Below are positions 1-12,404 of a stretch of 64,000 nt of DNA, in pieces. Under the pieces are notes generated by a model, which did no database searches, was not told the DNA's origin, and was given only the letters and a program-made list of their open reading frames with translations. Position numbers and translations under genes: made by a program. Numbering within the stretch: position 1 is the stretch's first letter; each line of letters begins with the position of its first letter. The DNA lies in NCBI GenBank assembly GCA_944989445.1, contig CALYLW010000041.1:1436001-1500000 (forward strand). The letters run 5' to 3'. This stretch comes from Ampullaceana balthica (lineage: Eukaryota > Mollusca > Gastropoda > Lymnaeidae).

Positions 1-1
1 A

Positions 2-886
2 CAAGGAACTGTGCTAGGTCCCTTACTCTTTTTAATTTATATAAATGATTTACCCAACAACATCTCAACAGGTACAAAAGTTAGGCTATTTGCTGATGAT
101 TGTATAATCTATAGAACAATTAAATCAGAACAAGATAGCAAAAATTTACAAAAAGACTTAGATGAATTGATAAAATTGGAAACTAACTGGAGTATGTCTT
201 TCCACCCAGAAAAGTGTCAACTGTTAAGAGTAACAAAGAAAAAGAAACAAATAAATTCAAAATATTACATTCATGGAAAAGAACTGACCCAAACTAAAGA
301 TGCAAAATACTTAGGAGTCTTAATAAATGAGAAACTATCATGGAATCCCCATGTCAATGAAGTTATTAAAAAATCAAACAAAACCTTAGGCTTTATAAAA
401 AGGAACTTTAACAAATGTAATAGAGATATAAAACTAAAATGCTACCTCACTTTGGTGAGACCTGTACTAGAATATGCATCTTCTGTATGGGACCCATCCA
501 CCAAAGAAAACATTGATAAACTAGAACAAATTCAAAAAAGAGCTGCCAGATTCATTACTGGAGAATATTCGAAACTGACAAGAATAACACCATTAGTTAA
601 ATCATTAAACCTTGAAACACTAGAGGATAGAAGAACCAAGAGCAAAGTAGTAATCATACATAAAGCAATTAATTCTAATTTAGAAATACAACACAAAGAT
701 AACTTAATACAACCCTCAGATAGACATAAGGATAAAAACACCTTTCTTATTCCGTATGCAAGAACAAACACATACAAGTTTTCCTTCTTCCCGTCCGGAA
801 TTCGGGCGTGGAATGGGTTGCCTGAAGAATCCAGGAAAACCAACACTTTATCGACATTTAAATCTCTAATAAAAATGCAGGACTAA
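2..886 (+). CDS. Reverse transcriptase, C-terminal part (partial)
   Basis: The frame is open from the first bases of the window to a TAA at 884-886 (294 codons), so the start lies outside. It begins in the palm domain with QGTVLGPLLFLIYINDLP, and the catalytic FADD box is at residues 30-33. The thumb and connection follow (SYLGVLI-like and KTLGFIKRN regions), then the typical C-terminal RPVLEYASSVWDP and LEQIQKRAARFI motifs. It would copy the element RNA into the genome by target-primed reverse transcription. The surviving part has no internal stop or frameshift, so the copy looks fairly young. No GIY-YIG, RNase H or zinc knuckle is visible. Confidence 0.85.
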   Translation, partial: QGTVLGPLLFLIYINDLPNNISTGTKVRLFADDCIIYRTIKSEQDSKNLQKDLDELIKLETNWSMSFHPEKCQLLRVTKKKKQINSKYYIHGKELTQTKDAKYLGVLINEKLSWNPHVNEVIKKSNKTLGFIKRNFNKCNRDIKLKCYLTLVRPVLEYASSVWDPSTKENIDKLEQIQKRAARFITGEYSKLTRITPLVKSLNLETLEDRRTKSKVVIIHKAINSNLEIQHKDNLIQPSDRHKDKNTFLIPYARTNTYKFSFFPSGIRAWNGLPEESRKTNTLSTFKSLIKMQD

Positions 887-909
887 ACACAAACCATAGA
901 TAAGCGTGG

Positions 910-941
910 GACGCAATAATCTTCTGTATAGAAGGAGCGTC
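910..941 (+). other. 3' terminal hairpin of LINE-A
   Basis: Two nested stems are seen: GACGC (910-914) with GCGTC (937-941), and CTTCT (921-925) with AGAAG (930-934). The same hairpin ends the SINEs at 54.9 kb and 56.9 kb. In non-LTR elements a conserved 3' structure is usually the recognition site of the reverse transcriptase; that role here is inference. Confidence 0.7.
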
Positions 942-1200
942 TGTAAACAGTAATGAATCTGGCAGCTCTTGTTTGAATTAGACTAGACTTAGACTATAGA
1001 CTGTGGTAGGGTGAAAGTGAAAGATAATATTTTTCAGATTTTGTATTTAATTAATTAAATTAAATGTCATCATAAATCATAATGATAATGACACTTGATT
1101 AATCAAATTAATGATTATGATTGTCATGTTCCAAGTCAATGTTGACTAAAAATTAAAATACCACTGGCTTCCTAAACTAACAGACAAACAATATAAGTAA

Positions 1201-4200
1201 ATGGAGCCAGCTATATTTTTTGCACATCCACCGAGTCTTGATGAACTTTGTAGTATAACTGTAACTGTATCAAGGGAAAATATGAAAATTTCTTCCCAGT
1301 CAAATGAAACTACACAGCCTCATATTGCAAAGACAGTTAAGTGCAGGTATGTTTGTTAAAAAAACTGTTAAAAATTAATAAATTAAAAATAGTCTAATTT
1401 AAAATAGTTTAAAGTTGTTGGCATTTTCATGGGAGATTATGACTATTATACACTGTAATTTTCTAATAAAAGATAATATTTATTTTTTACATCAAATTCA
1501 TAGCCACATATAACATATAATAATTCAGTTTTTGTTTTCAATGTTAACTTTGAAATTTAAGAAATAAAACTATGAGGTAATTGTCATTTATATATTCCAC
1601 TTAACTTTTCTGTTTATTTTACATTTATGATTAGGGCCTATTTGAAAGGATCATTGGTATTGTTTGTTAATAGTAACACAACATAAATTACTACAGTAGG
1701 CTATAGTAATTACTATTTTAATTAGTAAGCCATTAAAGCAATAACTAATCCAGGTGTATATTTTATTGTCATTATTATTTCATATAAATAGCAATTTACA
1801 TACATGTAATATTATTATTAAATATTATAAAGATGGTCTTGTGATTTAGCTCACAGGATTATAACCCATGTGAGTTGAGAGGTAATGGCAACTGGGGTTG
1901 CAAAGGGATTTATTGGGGGTGGGAAGCACTGACTGAAGCAATAAATTAAAGCTGTATATTTTAAAAAATAGTCCATAGCTATCTTTTTTATTCAGTGTCT
2001 TTTGCTCAAATTTAATTTGAACTATAACATATCTTCTTAACACATTATATTTTTAATTGATTTTTAATACAATTCACATTTCCAAAAAATGTATCTTAAA
2101 TAAACACTATTTTTCTTCTATATAACAGGGTTGCTGACTTAAAAAAGATTTAGAAAGTGTGTTATATTTTACTAGGCTCATTATTAATTAAGAGCATTTA
2201 ACTATCTCTTTAAGTTTAAGCTCCTGAAACAAAGCGTCAATGTGTGACAAATTGTTGCTTCCTGAATTTTTTAAAAAACAATCTTAAATTGAAACATTTC
2301 CAGTAAGTTCATATATTTACTGGAAATTGTATGGAAACCTAGGAATTGTAATTGTTTGAAAAATATATGAACTACAAAATTATTTTTTAAATATAAACTA
2401 TTTCAAGGGACATGATTAGCTAAGTAGGCTGATCTGCTCAGCTTGCACATGAAAAAACCTTAAACTTGTAGTGAATGCTGGCATGGAGTAAATATTGTTG
2501 TTTAATTAATACTTTTGTTTTGTCTAAACTGGAAAATCTGTTTATATTTTCACCTGAATTTTACTTGAAAAGGGAAGTAATATTTACAGAACCTGATGTC
2601 ATTGGAAGCCCTTCTTGTTTCTCAGACAACAGTTTCAGTGTAGTAATGAAGGTATTTATAAGGATTTTACCATTGTTCCTCAATGTAGGCAGTTTTGAAG
2701 TGAGTGCTGAAAATTTAGGGGAAGCCTTAGTGTTGATCTTGTATATTTTAAAATTAAAATTATATTTTTACAAGAAAAATGTAATGACGGCAGCAAATCT
2801 AGAGTAAAAGAAGAAATCAATAAGGATTTATTTTCACACTTGAAGAAAAGACCTATGCCTATTACCTTAAATTTATATAAGAAGAAGCATATGTTATTAC
2901 AAAAACTATAAATACATAATATAAATAAATGGACTAAAATGAACAGAAGGCTCAAGTACATTTTGCAATTCTACTCATCCAAAGTTTGGTTACCTGACTT
3001 TTAATATTAAGAATATAAAGACAGACAACTTAAATATATATATGTATAGTCCTTTGGCCCTTGGCAGAAATTGATCATGATAATTTTGATCTGATTCTTA
3101 TATTGGATGTGGTTAGCATATAGCTGATGAGATTGATTATGAAATAAAACATAGTCAGTATATGCAAGGGACTGATGGATTTTTTGGCATATCTTTGTGC
3201 TCTGCAGCTGCTGTTCTGCTGGTTTCATGTGGTATTGAGCATTTGAGTAAAATCAGACACCATGATGCTTAGTCCATTTTTAAAAACAAAAATCTTCTTT
3301 TAATAAAGACTTTAAAAAATTATCAAATAGAAATGCGTATGATTTAGCCATAAACAGACAAGTCCAAGAAATAATTATCTGATGTAGGGGAAGGAAATCA
3401 ATCGAATTAAAAATAAATATTTTTTCCTGACACTTGTATGAAAAAAAGTCTATTGAACCACAAACTAGCCAATGTAATGATTATTAACTAAAAAAGTATC
3501 CTAAAAATTATGCTTAAAAATCTGATCAATGAATTGAATTAAATCAAGTCAACATACTTTCAATATATATGCTTCACTTCTACATTTCATTATATTATTG
3601 CATAATCATGCAAACCATTATTCTAACAAGATTAACATAACCATATTTTGGGCTTAGATGTTTGTAGCTAACAGAGTCTTAAAGGCCATAAGTATTGGTG
3701 GATGGAATCATTTAAAAAATCCTGTATTTACTTATTGAAAATAAATAATGGAAGTTTCTACATGTATTAGTTGCAAAACACATTTACGATATCACTGATT
3801 AATATTAGGCCTATCATCTATCAACTCTGTTATCTTTCGATAAAATTTACATATAATAAGGAAGTCATTTAATATCTATATAATGAGTGTTTCTCATGAA
3901 ATGATTATTAAGAGATATCTTATTTTACCATCCAGCAAAGTTTCTTTAAAACAGGTAAACTGCAATCAAGATTACATAAGCAAGGGATCCAGGTAAATGT
4001 CGTTTTGTAAGACTGATAATAAAAAAAATTAGTTTTTACTTTAAGCTAGTTATAGTTTATGATATTTATTGTTTTGTCAAATGAATAAATTCCCATACAA
4101 AATTTAACGCTTATCATTTAACTTCATAGTGTTTTAAATTAAAAATCTTTAGATGTCAGCCAATGAAATTTTTAAACAATATTCAATCACACAATTGTAT

Positions 4201-7200
4201 TTTTCTGTACAGCATGAAAAATAATGGATTTTGAATATAACATTTAAAAAAAGATGTCATTCCATTTTATTGGTTTCATTTAGATCAAATATAATTCATG
4301 TAAGGTTGTGACAGTTTTTAAATCTCAAATATAAACATTAAACTTAAATTTATTTTATTTTCAATTGAAATAATTTTTTGCCTTATTGGAACACTTTTTA
4401 CCTCTAACCAGATCAGCAAACCTTTTAAAGTTGATTTCCCTCTGTATCAATCCTGCCTCAAGTATACATTAATTGCAAGATTGGCCCCTAATTGGAATAA
4501 AGCAGGAGAATGGTTTATCCAAGGTTTCTTTCTAAGATAATTTGCTTTAAAAAGAATAAACATAAGTTTATAATTACAATTCAGTCTTGAATAGTTCATA
4601 ATATGCTAAATTTGACAGCAATGGAGTATGAATTGTATCATAATAAAAATTCGCTATATGTATTTAAATGATACTTGTAATTTCTAGAGCAAATTGTATA
4701 AGTATAAGTGATCTGATTTTTAAAAAAATAAATTTTTATAATCTGTTAAGATTGTTAGTATGAGTATAAAAGCATGTATATAACCCGATGTAAATGTGGG
4801 GATCAATTCTAATAGTCCTATCTCATGTATGGTAAAGCCAAAGTGTACTACATAAGCAGACGCTGATTTTGATCTAGGGTCAGGTAAACACAACATAACG
4901 CAGATGTTGTTTCATAAGTTGATTGTAGCCTACCAAGTGACAATTTGAAGTAAAAATATGTGCTTCTTTGTACATTCAATTATTAATTTTCCTGGAATCC
5001 TACAGCATTGTGCTATATATTATATCGGTCAGGAAAAGCAGAAACTAATTAATTAGACTCATATAAAATATATTAACAATAGCTTTGGACTTTATTGGGT
5101 AAGAATTTCTAGAGATTGCCATTTTTAAATCCCTTATATTAACTTCGCGGCCGTCTCATCATCTCTCTCTGTCTTGGGCTCGGCGGGCAGAAAAACAGAA
5201 GTAAAAAATGACCCACTTCCCATGATCCGATCGAACTGAAATTTGGCACACGGACCCGTCTGACCTAACAATGCATCGTATCGAAAATTTCAGATCGATC
5301 GAACGTACCGTAATTAAATTAATGCATTTTTAGTTTATCCTTATATGAGGTATGTAATTTAAATTCACGGTTTGTTATTGTTTTTTTGCCACGTGAAAGT
5401 TTGAGCTGATGCATTGAGGCGACCCAACGAAGCGACGGGCGCTTTTGTTTACATTTTACATGTCACTCTGAGCTCGGTCAAGCGAATCGGTGACCAGACT
5501 TTTCCCCTCTCCCCCTCCCACCCCTCCCCCCCACCCCTCCCCCCACCACTAGGGTTATGATGCAAAGTTGAGTTAAGACAGATTCAGTCTGTAAATGTTT
5601 GAAAATAATCAATACTGTTAGTTATGTCTCATATATAAGGGATTTATAGTCAAAAACTTTGTTTTTACGGGTTTGTTTTATTAAATCCCTTATATTAACT
5701 TCGCGGCCGTCTCTGTCGTCATCTCATCATCTCTCTCATCATCTCATGGGCTGGGCGGGCGGAAAAAGAAAAGTCGAAAATGACCCACTTCCAGTGATCC
5801 GATCGAGCTGAAATTTGGCACACGGACCCGACTCACCTAACAATGCATCGTATCAAAATTTCAGATCGATCGATAGTACCGTAATTAAATTAATGCATTT
5901 TTAGTTTATCCTTATATGAGGTATGTAATTCAAATTCACTGTTTGTTATTGTTTTTTTTCCACGTGAAAAATTGAGTAGACGCGTTGAGGCGGCCCATCG
6001 AAGCACCGCCGCGCTTTTGTTTACATTTTACGTGTCAAGCTGAGCTCGGTCAAGCGAATCGGTGACCAGACTTTCACGGGGGTTATGAAGCAAACTTGAG
6101 TTAAGACAGATTCAGTCTGTAAATGTTTGAAAATAATCAATACTGTTGGTTATGTCTCATATATAAGGGATTTATAGTCAAAAACTTTGTTTTTACGGGT
6201 TTGTTTTATTAGTAAAACTTTCAGCTATTCATCTGTCCTAAAAAATTTTGGTCTGCCTTGATAAATATTCTATGTCAACAGTATATTAAGTTCTTATTTG
6301 TACTACCTATTTATTTTTTAAAACAATTTTTCCATAGGCAGAGACTTTTTAGTCCATGATGGCTACAGTAATGCAATTAGTAAGTATTTACTTTTTTTTC
6401 CATATAATCCTTGTTAATATGAAAATATTATAACATTTTTGTTTGTCTTGGAAGCTTATAGAAATTGAATAATATTTTATTCCAGAGATGGATCTTTGTG
6501 TAAATAAAGATGAACTCTTTGTATCCCTAACTGGAACAGCTGTCAGATTTCCTCCTTTACAAGTAAGTTTAATAATAATGATTAATAATTATAATAACAT
6601 GAAATTATTTATTTTTGCCCTTTATTTTTTATCCAATTTTCCTTGCCTAAAATAATCTGAAACCTTTAAACCACTCATAAATTAATTTCTATTGAATCAT
6701 TTCTAATTATGAAATGGTAATTATTTTTTAAGATTGAAGATTTGAACCTAAGTAAACAAGAAATGATGAATATTTTAAAAGCTACTGAAGGAGAGTTCAA
6801 AGAAACAGATGTTGTAAGATGCTGTTGTTATGTTTTACCAAGGTATTGAATTGTGTATTAATGTATATTTTATTAGTTCTCTTTAAATTTATAAATATTT
6901 TTAAAAAGGCTGCTTTTTAGTTATACAGTTATGTTTAATATTTTAAACTGCAATTTTTAGACAACTCACATTTTATGACTAATCAACAATTTTTTTTAAT
7001 AATGATGTGCCTAGTATGAATCAAGGGCAAATTTCATCTGTGTCATTGGCTATTCCAAGAACCAGCCCATTTTCATCATATAGAGAACTAAAGCGACATT
7101 GGAAAAATATGGTGACTACTTCTATCACTTTCAATTAGGTTCCGCTTCTTTTTTGTTTTGAAATTTTCAGTTTATTTTCATTCAACACACACAAAATGCT

Positions 7201-10200
7201 TTTTAAATTATATTTGCTAAATAAGATATTAAACAATTTTGTTTCAACAGTTCCAAAACCTCCTTATGAATTAAATTTGGGCCTTGAAATCAAATTGAAT
7301 ATGTTTAAAAAATCCGTTCAAATTCCAGATGTTTGAATTCCAAGACAAATTATTTTTCCTTTCTAAAATCATAGAAACTGGACAAATCAGATCTTTGGAG
7401 TCACAATATATTTGAATCTTAGTCCTTTCCTTTAAGTTATCAAATTATACCATAATTGCTTGAAACCCCACCTTTGAGCATTAGTTTATACATAGCTTTG
7501 ACTAAATCATGGCAAGGGACCTCAGCTAATCATAAATTAATCTATAAAAAATCGCATCACCAGGTGATTGCTTTTCATTAATCAAAACTAATAGGACAGT
7601 TTTCCATTACATTGTACTTCCATACTTTCAATCTCATGTGAGTGTCCTAACACCTTTTACCACAGATTTTATTTTTTTCCCCTCAAATTGTTCTAATTCT
7701 AATATTCAATTTAGGCATGCATGGTGCTTACCCTTTTTAAACTTCAAATTTTGATATAATGATGTATTCTTACTCTAATTTTTCTAACTTCACTAATTAT
7801 AATCTATCAGGGATCAAACAGGAATAACTGTTCAAATGAGCATGAAAAAAATCACATGAGATGGTTTCACATGTTCTGGCTACGAGCTGATAGACAAAGC
7901 GTGTGGGGGACTATAGCCTATTGAACACTAGATTAATTTTTTTTAAAATATTGTTTGGGATTGGGATTCTAAGCCTAAGCAGTGTTCAAATTTTGAATGA
8001 TCTTTGCTAGACACTTTGACTCTGATTCTAAGTTGTTCAAGTTCTAGGTTGGTCTGATGCTGAGGTCCCAATATTAATTAGAACTTAACTATATGTTAAC
8101 ATACAAATTTATAAACAGGTTAATTTTTAAATTAACTTCACATCTTTCATTAGAAATAATTATCTCTTCGTTGATATGATTGATTAAATAGAATATCAAA
8201 GAAAATTTGATTATTACTTCGTGAAAATCTCAAAACCATTTAAATTCTATATTTTCCTTTCTGATTATTACAGTATATCACAATATATTATTATAAATTA
8301 ACATTAAAAATATTAATCTTAATTACAAATTATTAATTTTAAAATTTGGATTATTTAAAAAAATCCCAGTATGGTTACAGACTCCCTGAGACAGATGAAG
8401 AAATTTTGTACTGTCAAGTTGGATTTTCAACTTCAACTTGTGGAAAGCAATATACGTATACTTTATAAAGTAGATATTTTTTGTGATGATATGTAGGTGT
8501 TTTATTTTATCATTTATAATAATGCAAGAAATAGATATTCCATCAATAAAAACTTAACACACTTTAAGATATCCTAATATATGTCTAAGAACTGGCCCTC
8601 TACAACTGATTCCAAGAGTGGACCCAAAACCAATATATACCATATTTCTGCAAGACATCCATATTAGAATGTCAACAATTTGTGGTATGCCTCTTAGGTT
8701 TCATCCCAAAATCCATTTTGCTGCACCATCTTTACATCATGCAGGACAGGTAAATTTATGTTCTGCCTTCACATTAATTGGGTTTATTAAAAAATTTCAT
8801 ACCAGCTTTGGCTTCAATATTAATAGCAATTTAAAAAAAAATTAGATTCAATATAAATTATAAATATAAGACTTAGACATGGTTATGTAGTTATTTATTT
8901 ATGTAACCAATCAGCTAAATGATTCAAAATTTCATTGTCTAGACATGCGTCAAAACTGGCATCAGCCTGGCAAGTAAACCCTTAAACAAAGTCAGTGGTA
9001 ATTTCCGGAATGTTACCAACTTATTAAATAAGCGTGGTACTGAGAGAGATATGAAAACCATTGAAGAGAGACTTGGTGGAAGTAAAAGCTTTCCAATGAA
9101 AAATTCAAGAGATCAAACCACCCTTTCATTGAATTACAGAGTGGACAAGCAAGAAAATTCTTTTTTGCAAGGTCATGAAAAGATTAATGCCCAGTTGTCC
9201 AAAGAGGTGGAAGGTGTTTCCCCAGGAAGATCAGTTGTACATGTAGTAGGGACTATAGGAGAAAATTTGATGCAAGCTAAAAAATGTGCGAATGAAATAG
9301 ATACTTCCCAAATTATTAGTCAGCCTGTATCAAAAGCTAAAGGTAATGAACTACACAAAGTAAGAGCAACAAAATCACTCCACAAAGTTGTGTTAAAAAC
9401 AGATAATAATTTTACACAAGATATAGAAGAAATTCCAAAGCCCAAGTTTGTTCCGCTTTTTAGAACTCAATCTAAGAAGAGTTTCTCTCAGACATCTTCA
9501 ATTTCCAAAATCATTACCAAGGAAAGAGAAAATCATGTTCCTTCATTTAAACCTAAGATCATTCAAAATTCAAGTATAAATGATAAAATACCTTCAAGGA
9601 TGTATTCATCTTGTCAATCCAATTCTACAAACAGCTGTAATAACTCAAATTCAATTGTACCATTATTCAAGATATCAAACAAACCTTTACCCATTAATTC
9701 TGCAAATTATAGAAATAAAGATCAGTTAGACATGCTGCAGCTACCCCAACCAATTTCTCAGAAAAACAATAAAAATAGGACAGAGAAAATAAATAACGAT
9801 GCAATTAGCCCAATAAATGTCAAAAAAAGTAAGGAGCAAATATCAGATGGTGATCATAGCACACCCAAATCTAGCAATGTCTCAAAGAGGAAAAGTGGAA
9901 CAGAGGTAAATACTTTTTTTGCTATTTATAATTCTTTCATTTAGATATTATCATTAATGATTTGACATAAAAAAAACAAGGGACAAACATTTTGTGTCAA
10001 TAATGTAAAATATGTTAAGCTTTAATAACAAGACAATACAAATATAAAAGTTGCAGCAAATGCCTTCATCATTACAAATAAAAGCATGACTTTGAAAACA
10101 CAATTATCAATTAAATTATCATTGATTATGTAATATACTGTACATATTTACTCTACCTATACCCTACTAATAAATGAAAAAGAATCTGCACAAGTTCCCA

Positions 10201-12196
10201 ACAAAAATAAACTCAGCAGAACAGTAATCAAAGAGTAAGGTAGTGCTATTTAGAACCTGATAGGAAAAAGACAGAATAGCAAAGTAAAATTTGTATTAAT
10301 GTTCATTATAGTTCATACTATAAGTTACGGACTCAGCACAACAAATCTTTTTATTTACTTATTTTTCATTTAAATTCTATCAGGTGTATTACTGAAAATT
10401 ACTCACATATAATATACCAGTGCAATATCCAATATTCCATCATGGTTAGAAATATTAAAGTTTTCAGAAACTGTACTATGGGTTATTTTATAAATGTGTA
10501 AATATATCATAAAAAAACAGGGTATTAGTAGGCCTGACAGGACGTAACACAACAGCGAACGTTTCGGCAAAGAGCCTTCCTCAACGGACAAATAGTACAC
10601 AAATGAAACGAAATAATAAAGAAAACACTTAGCTGCGGTGAAATCCAAGTAGTCCAGTAGAGATAAAGTAAGGAGAGAAAAGTAAGAGCTTATATAGGAA
10701 AGGGTGGGTGTGGCCAATCAATCAGCTTGTCAGTGCGAACACAACGTTGATCCCATGTGGTGTAAGAGTCCCATACTCATGGATTAGTCTATTCTCCAGA
10801 CTGTATGGGACTCTTACACCATATGGGATCAACGTTGTGTTCGCACTGACAAGCTGATTGATTGGCCACACCCACCCTTTCCTATATAAGCTCTTACTTT
10901 TCTCTCCTTACTTTATCTCTACTGGACTACTTGGATTTCACAGCAGCTAAGTGTTTTCTTTATTATTTCGTTTCATTTGTGTACTATTTGTCCGTTGAGG
11001 AAGGCTCTTTGCCGAAACATTTGCTGTTGTGTTACGTCCTGTCAGGCTTCTAATACCCTGTTTTTATATTATATATTTACCTATTTAAAAGCCTGATTGC
11101 AGTCTCACCCCCATTACTTTATAAATGTGGTACAGGTGTTCTCTAAAATGGTTTTAAGGCAATGAACTAGCTCTCCTGGGTATGATTTATTTAAAGCTAC
11201 ATTTGTTAATTAAAAACTACTTTAGGTCAGATCTAAATGTGCATATGCTTAAAATATTTTTGTCTAAATGCAGAAAGGAAATACATGTATGACAATATTT
11301 TTTGTATAGGGAGATACTACCCTGAAGAAACCAAGACCCAAACAACAAGTCTATTGTTTAGATGTGGAATCACTGGCTAGAGCAAATCAAGTAAATATTA
11401 GTATCCTAGAAATAACTTGCAAAAAACTAAACAAAATGTATTATACTTTCGAATAAAAAAAATGCATTTTTTCTCAAAAGTAATTAGAGTTATCTCCAAA
11501 TAAGGAAAGTCAAGAGCTCAAGACTGAGTATGATGGTGAATCAGTGATGCCATGTTATCATCATTAAGCTTTAAATGATAACTGATGCATTGGAATGTGG
11601 TTTAAGTTGTTTACTTCTATGGTAGCACCGAATCGAGCCCTCCATACTGCTCCCCTATCCCCATCATTTAATCTTTACTGTTGATATGCATCACTTTCTG
11701 AATGTTTGCAATCTCTGTAAATTCACTATTACATGTGATCATATGTGTCAAACCCCTAAAGTTTTAGTGATTTTTCTCCCTTAACAAATGTTTGGTGATA
11801 TTCTGGAAAATACATTACATCTACTAAATTTGAAAATCAATAAAACAATTTTTTGTCCTTATCAGCCTCAATGAAAGTTTTAAAAAGTCTTCCATTTTTT
11901 AAAATATACCAACTTTTACTGCTCAATGTTTGAGCTTCATTTATATAAAGCAAGTAATTTTACAAAATAAATAAATATTAAGTTGTATTTTTTAAATGTA
12001 CTTATGTCTAGAGTTTTTATTATCTTTTTTCCTCTAATTTTATTTTCTCTAGTTGAATAAGGTGAACGCTGTTACCTTGGTTGCATGGCTGAAGGATAGG
12101 GGTGTGATCTGCAAGGCTAAGGACAAAAAGTCTGACCTAATTGAAAAAACTAAGAAATATTTAAATATTGTTGATAGTAATGATAGTGAGCAATAA
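1201..12196 (+). CDS. C18orf63: C18orf63 homologue (DUF4708 protein), 13 exons
   Basis: Exons: 1201-1346, 2573-2651, 3936-3992, 4412-4523, 6338-6379, 6486-6562, 6733-6842, 7015-7111, 8370-8455, 8569-8749, 8943-9905, 11310-11390, 12053-12196. All introns are GT-AG and phases agree, giving 2175 bases (724 residues plus stop). The start is fixed by an in-frame TAA directly before the ATG. The protein is colinear with human C18orf63 (about 685 residues): an N-terminal block FFAHPPSLDELCSI, the core LIARLAPNWNKAG, IQGRDF, TAVRFPPLQ, CCCYVLPRSMNQGQI, RELKRHWKNMYGYRLP and LQLIPRVDP within residues about 1-330 (DUF4708), then a long polar Ser/Asn/Lys-rich region in exon 11. The C-terminal segment (VNAVTLVAWLKDRGVICKAK) looks like a short helical SAP-like module. 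Molecular function is not established in the family. It converges on MROH1; the stops are 3 kb apart. Confidence 0.9.
5127..5682 (+). mobile_element. Small inverted-repeat element, copy A
   Basis: First of two tandem, highly similar non-coding elements in intron 4 of the C18orf63 homologue. It opens with AAATCCCTTATAT and carries the inverse ATATAAGGGATTT about 55 bases before its end. It is more GC-rich than its surroundings. A run of C and T at about 5501-5548 is absent from copy B. The stretch resembling CTGAAATTTGGCACACG recurs in other repeats of the window. It could be a MITE or a Helentron-type non-autonomous element; the class is unresolved. Confidence 0.65.
5683..6211 (+). mobile_element. 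Small inverted-repeat element, copy B
   Basis: Direct tandem partner of copy A, beginning exactly where copy A ends and sharing nearly all of its sequence, including the 3' segment ending TTTGTTTTATTA. A diverged copy on the opposite strand lies at about 22605-23140. No reading frame of note. Confidence 0.65.
7112..8369. other. Intron 8 of the C18orf63 homologue, nothing recognised
   Basis: AT-rich intron sequence of 1.26 kb. I see no exon, repeat or RNA gene in it. Confidence 0.5.
10498..11083. repeat. Long palindrome: head-to-head Penelope-like LTR pair?
   Basis: Two arms of about 278 bases (10498-10775 and 10804-11083) are near-perfect inverted copies around a 28-base spacer, inside intron 11 of the C18orf63 homologue. 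Each arm holds a TATAAG box-like motif, the same short open frame reading outward, and a segment GAGGAAGGCTCTTTGCCG followed by AAAC. That last segment resembles the hammerhead-like motif known from pseudo-LTRs of Penelope-like retroelements, which often insert as inverted or tandem pairs. The palindrome is seen directly; the element assignment is tentative. A fold-back transposon is the alternative. Confidence 0.6.
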
Positions 12197-12210
12197 TTTG
12201 TTTATTTTGA

Positions 12211-12216
12211 AATAAA
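12211..12216 (+). terminator. Poly(A) signal of the C18orf63 homologue
   Basis: AATAAA lies 15 bases after the TAA stop. A second AATAAA-like site follows about 15 bases on. Confidence 0.6.
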
Positions 12217-12404
12217 TCATGCAGGAATAAAAATTTTCAAAATTTAAATACTGGAAGTGGTGTTCTAGTCCAGTATCTTATTAGTAATGCTGCTGGTAAA
12301 TTGGTAACATCTGCTGACATTTTTTTAAGTAGAACTGGTTAAAGTGGACTGGCCATTGAGGTGCACTGATTGCGCTTCACCTGGCCATCATTATTGATGG
12401 ATAG

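Larger units (their letters stand above)
1..945 (+). mobile_element. LINE-A: non-LTR retrotransposon 3' part
   Basis: This is the 3' end of a non-LTR retrotransposon running in from outside the window. It carries a reverse transcriptase reading frame (2-886), a short 3' untranslated region and a terminal hairpin at about 910-941. The type resembles the Jockey/CR1 group by the RT motifs, but the clade cannot be fixed without the upstream endonuclease. A decayed second copy of the same 3' region lies at about 29030-29437. The last about 35 bases also match the tail of the SINEs at 54.7 and 57 kb. Confidence 0.85.

Noticed and set aside
1846..2043. A weak tRNA-like stretch near 1840-1930.
   Set aside because: No convincing A/B box pair or foldable arms.
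2475..2807. A 110-codon plus-strand frame as a separate gene.
   Set aside because: Only 2573-2651 of it is conserved; that part is exon 2 of the C18orf63 homologue and the rest is intron.
9051..9944. A 297-codon frame as a stand-alone gene starting at 9051.
   Set aside because: It is part of exon 11 (8943-9905); the frame continues upstream to a splice acceptor and downstream to a donor.
10403..11053. Two similar small proteins on opposite strands (MATPTLSYISSYFSLL type).
   Set aside because: Both are the same frame in the two arms of the palindrome; no sign of coding selection.
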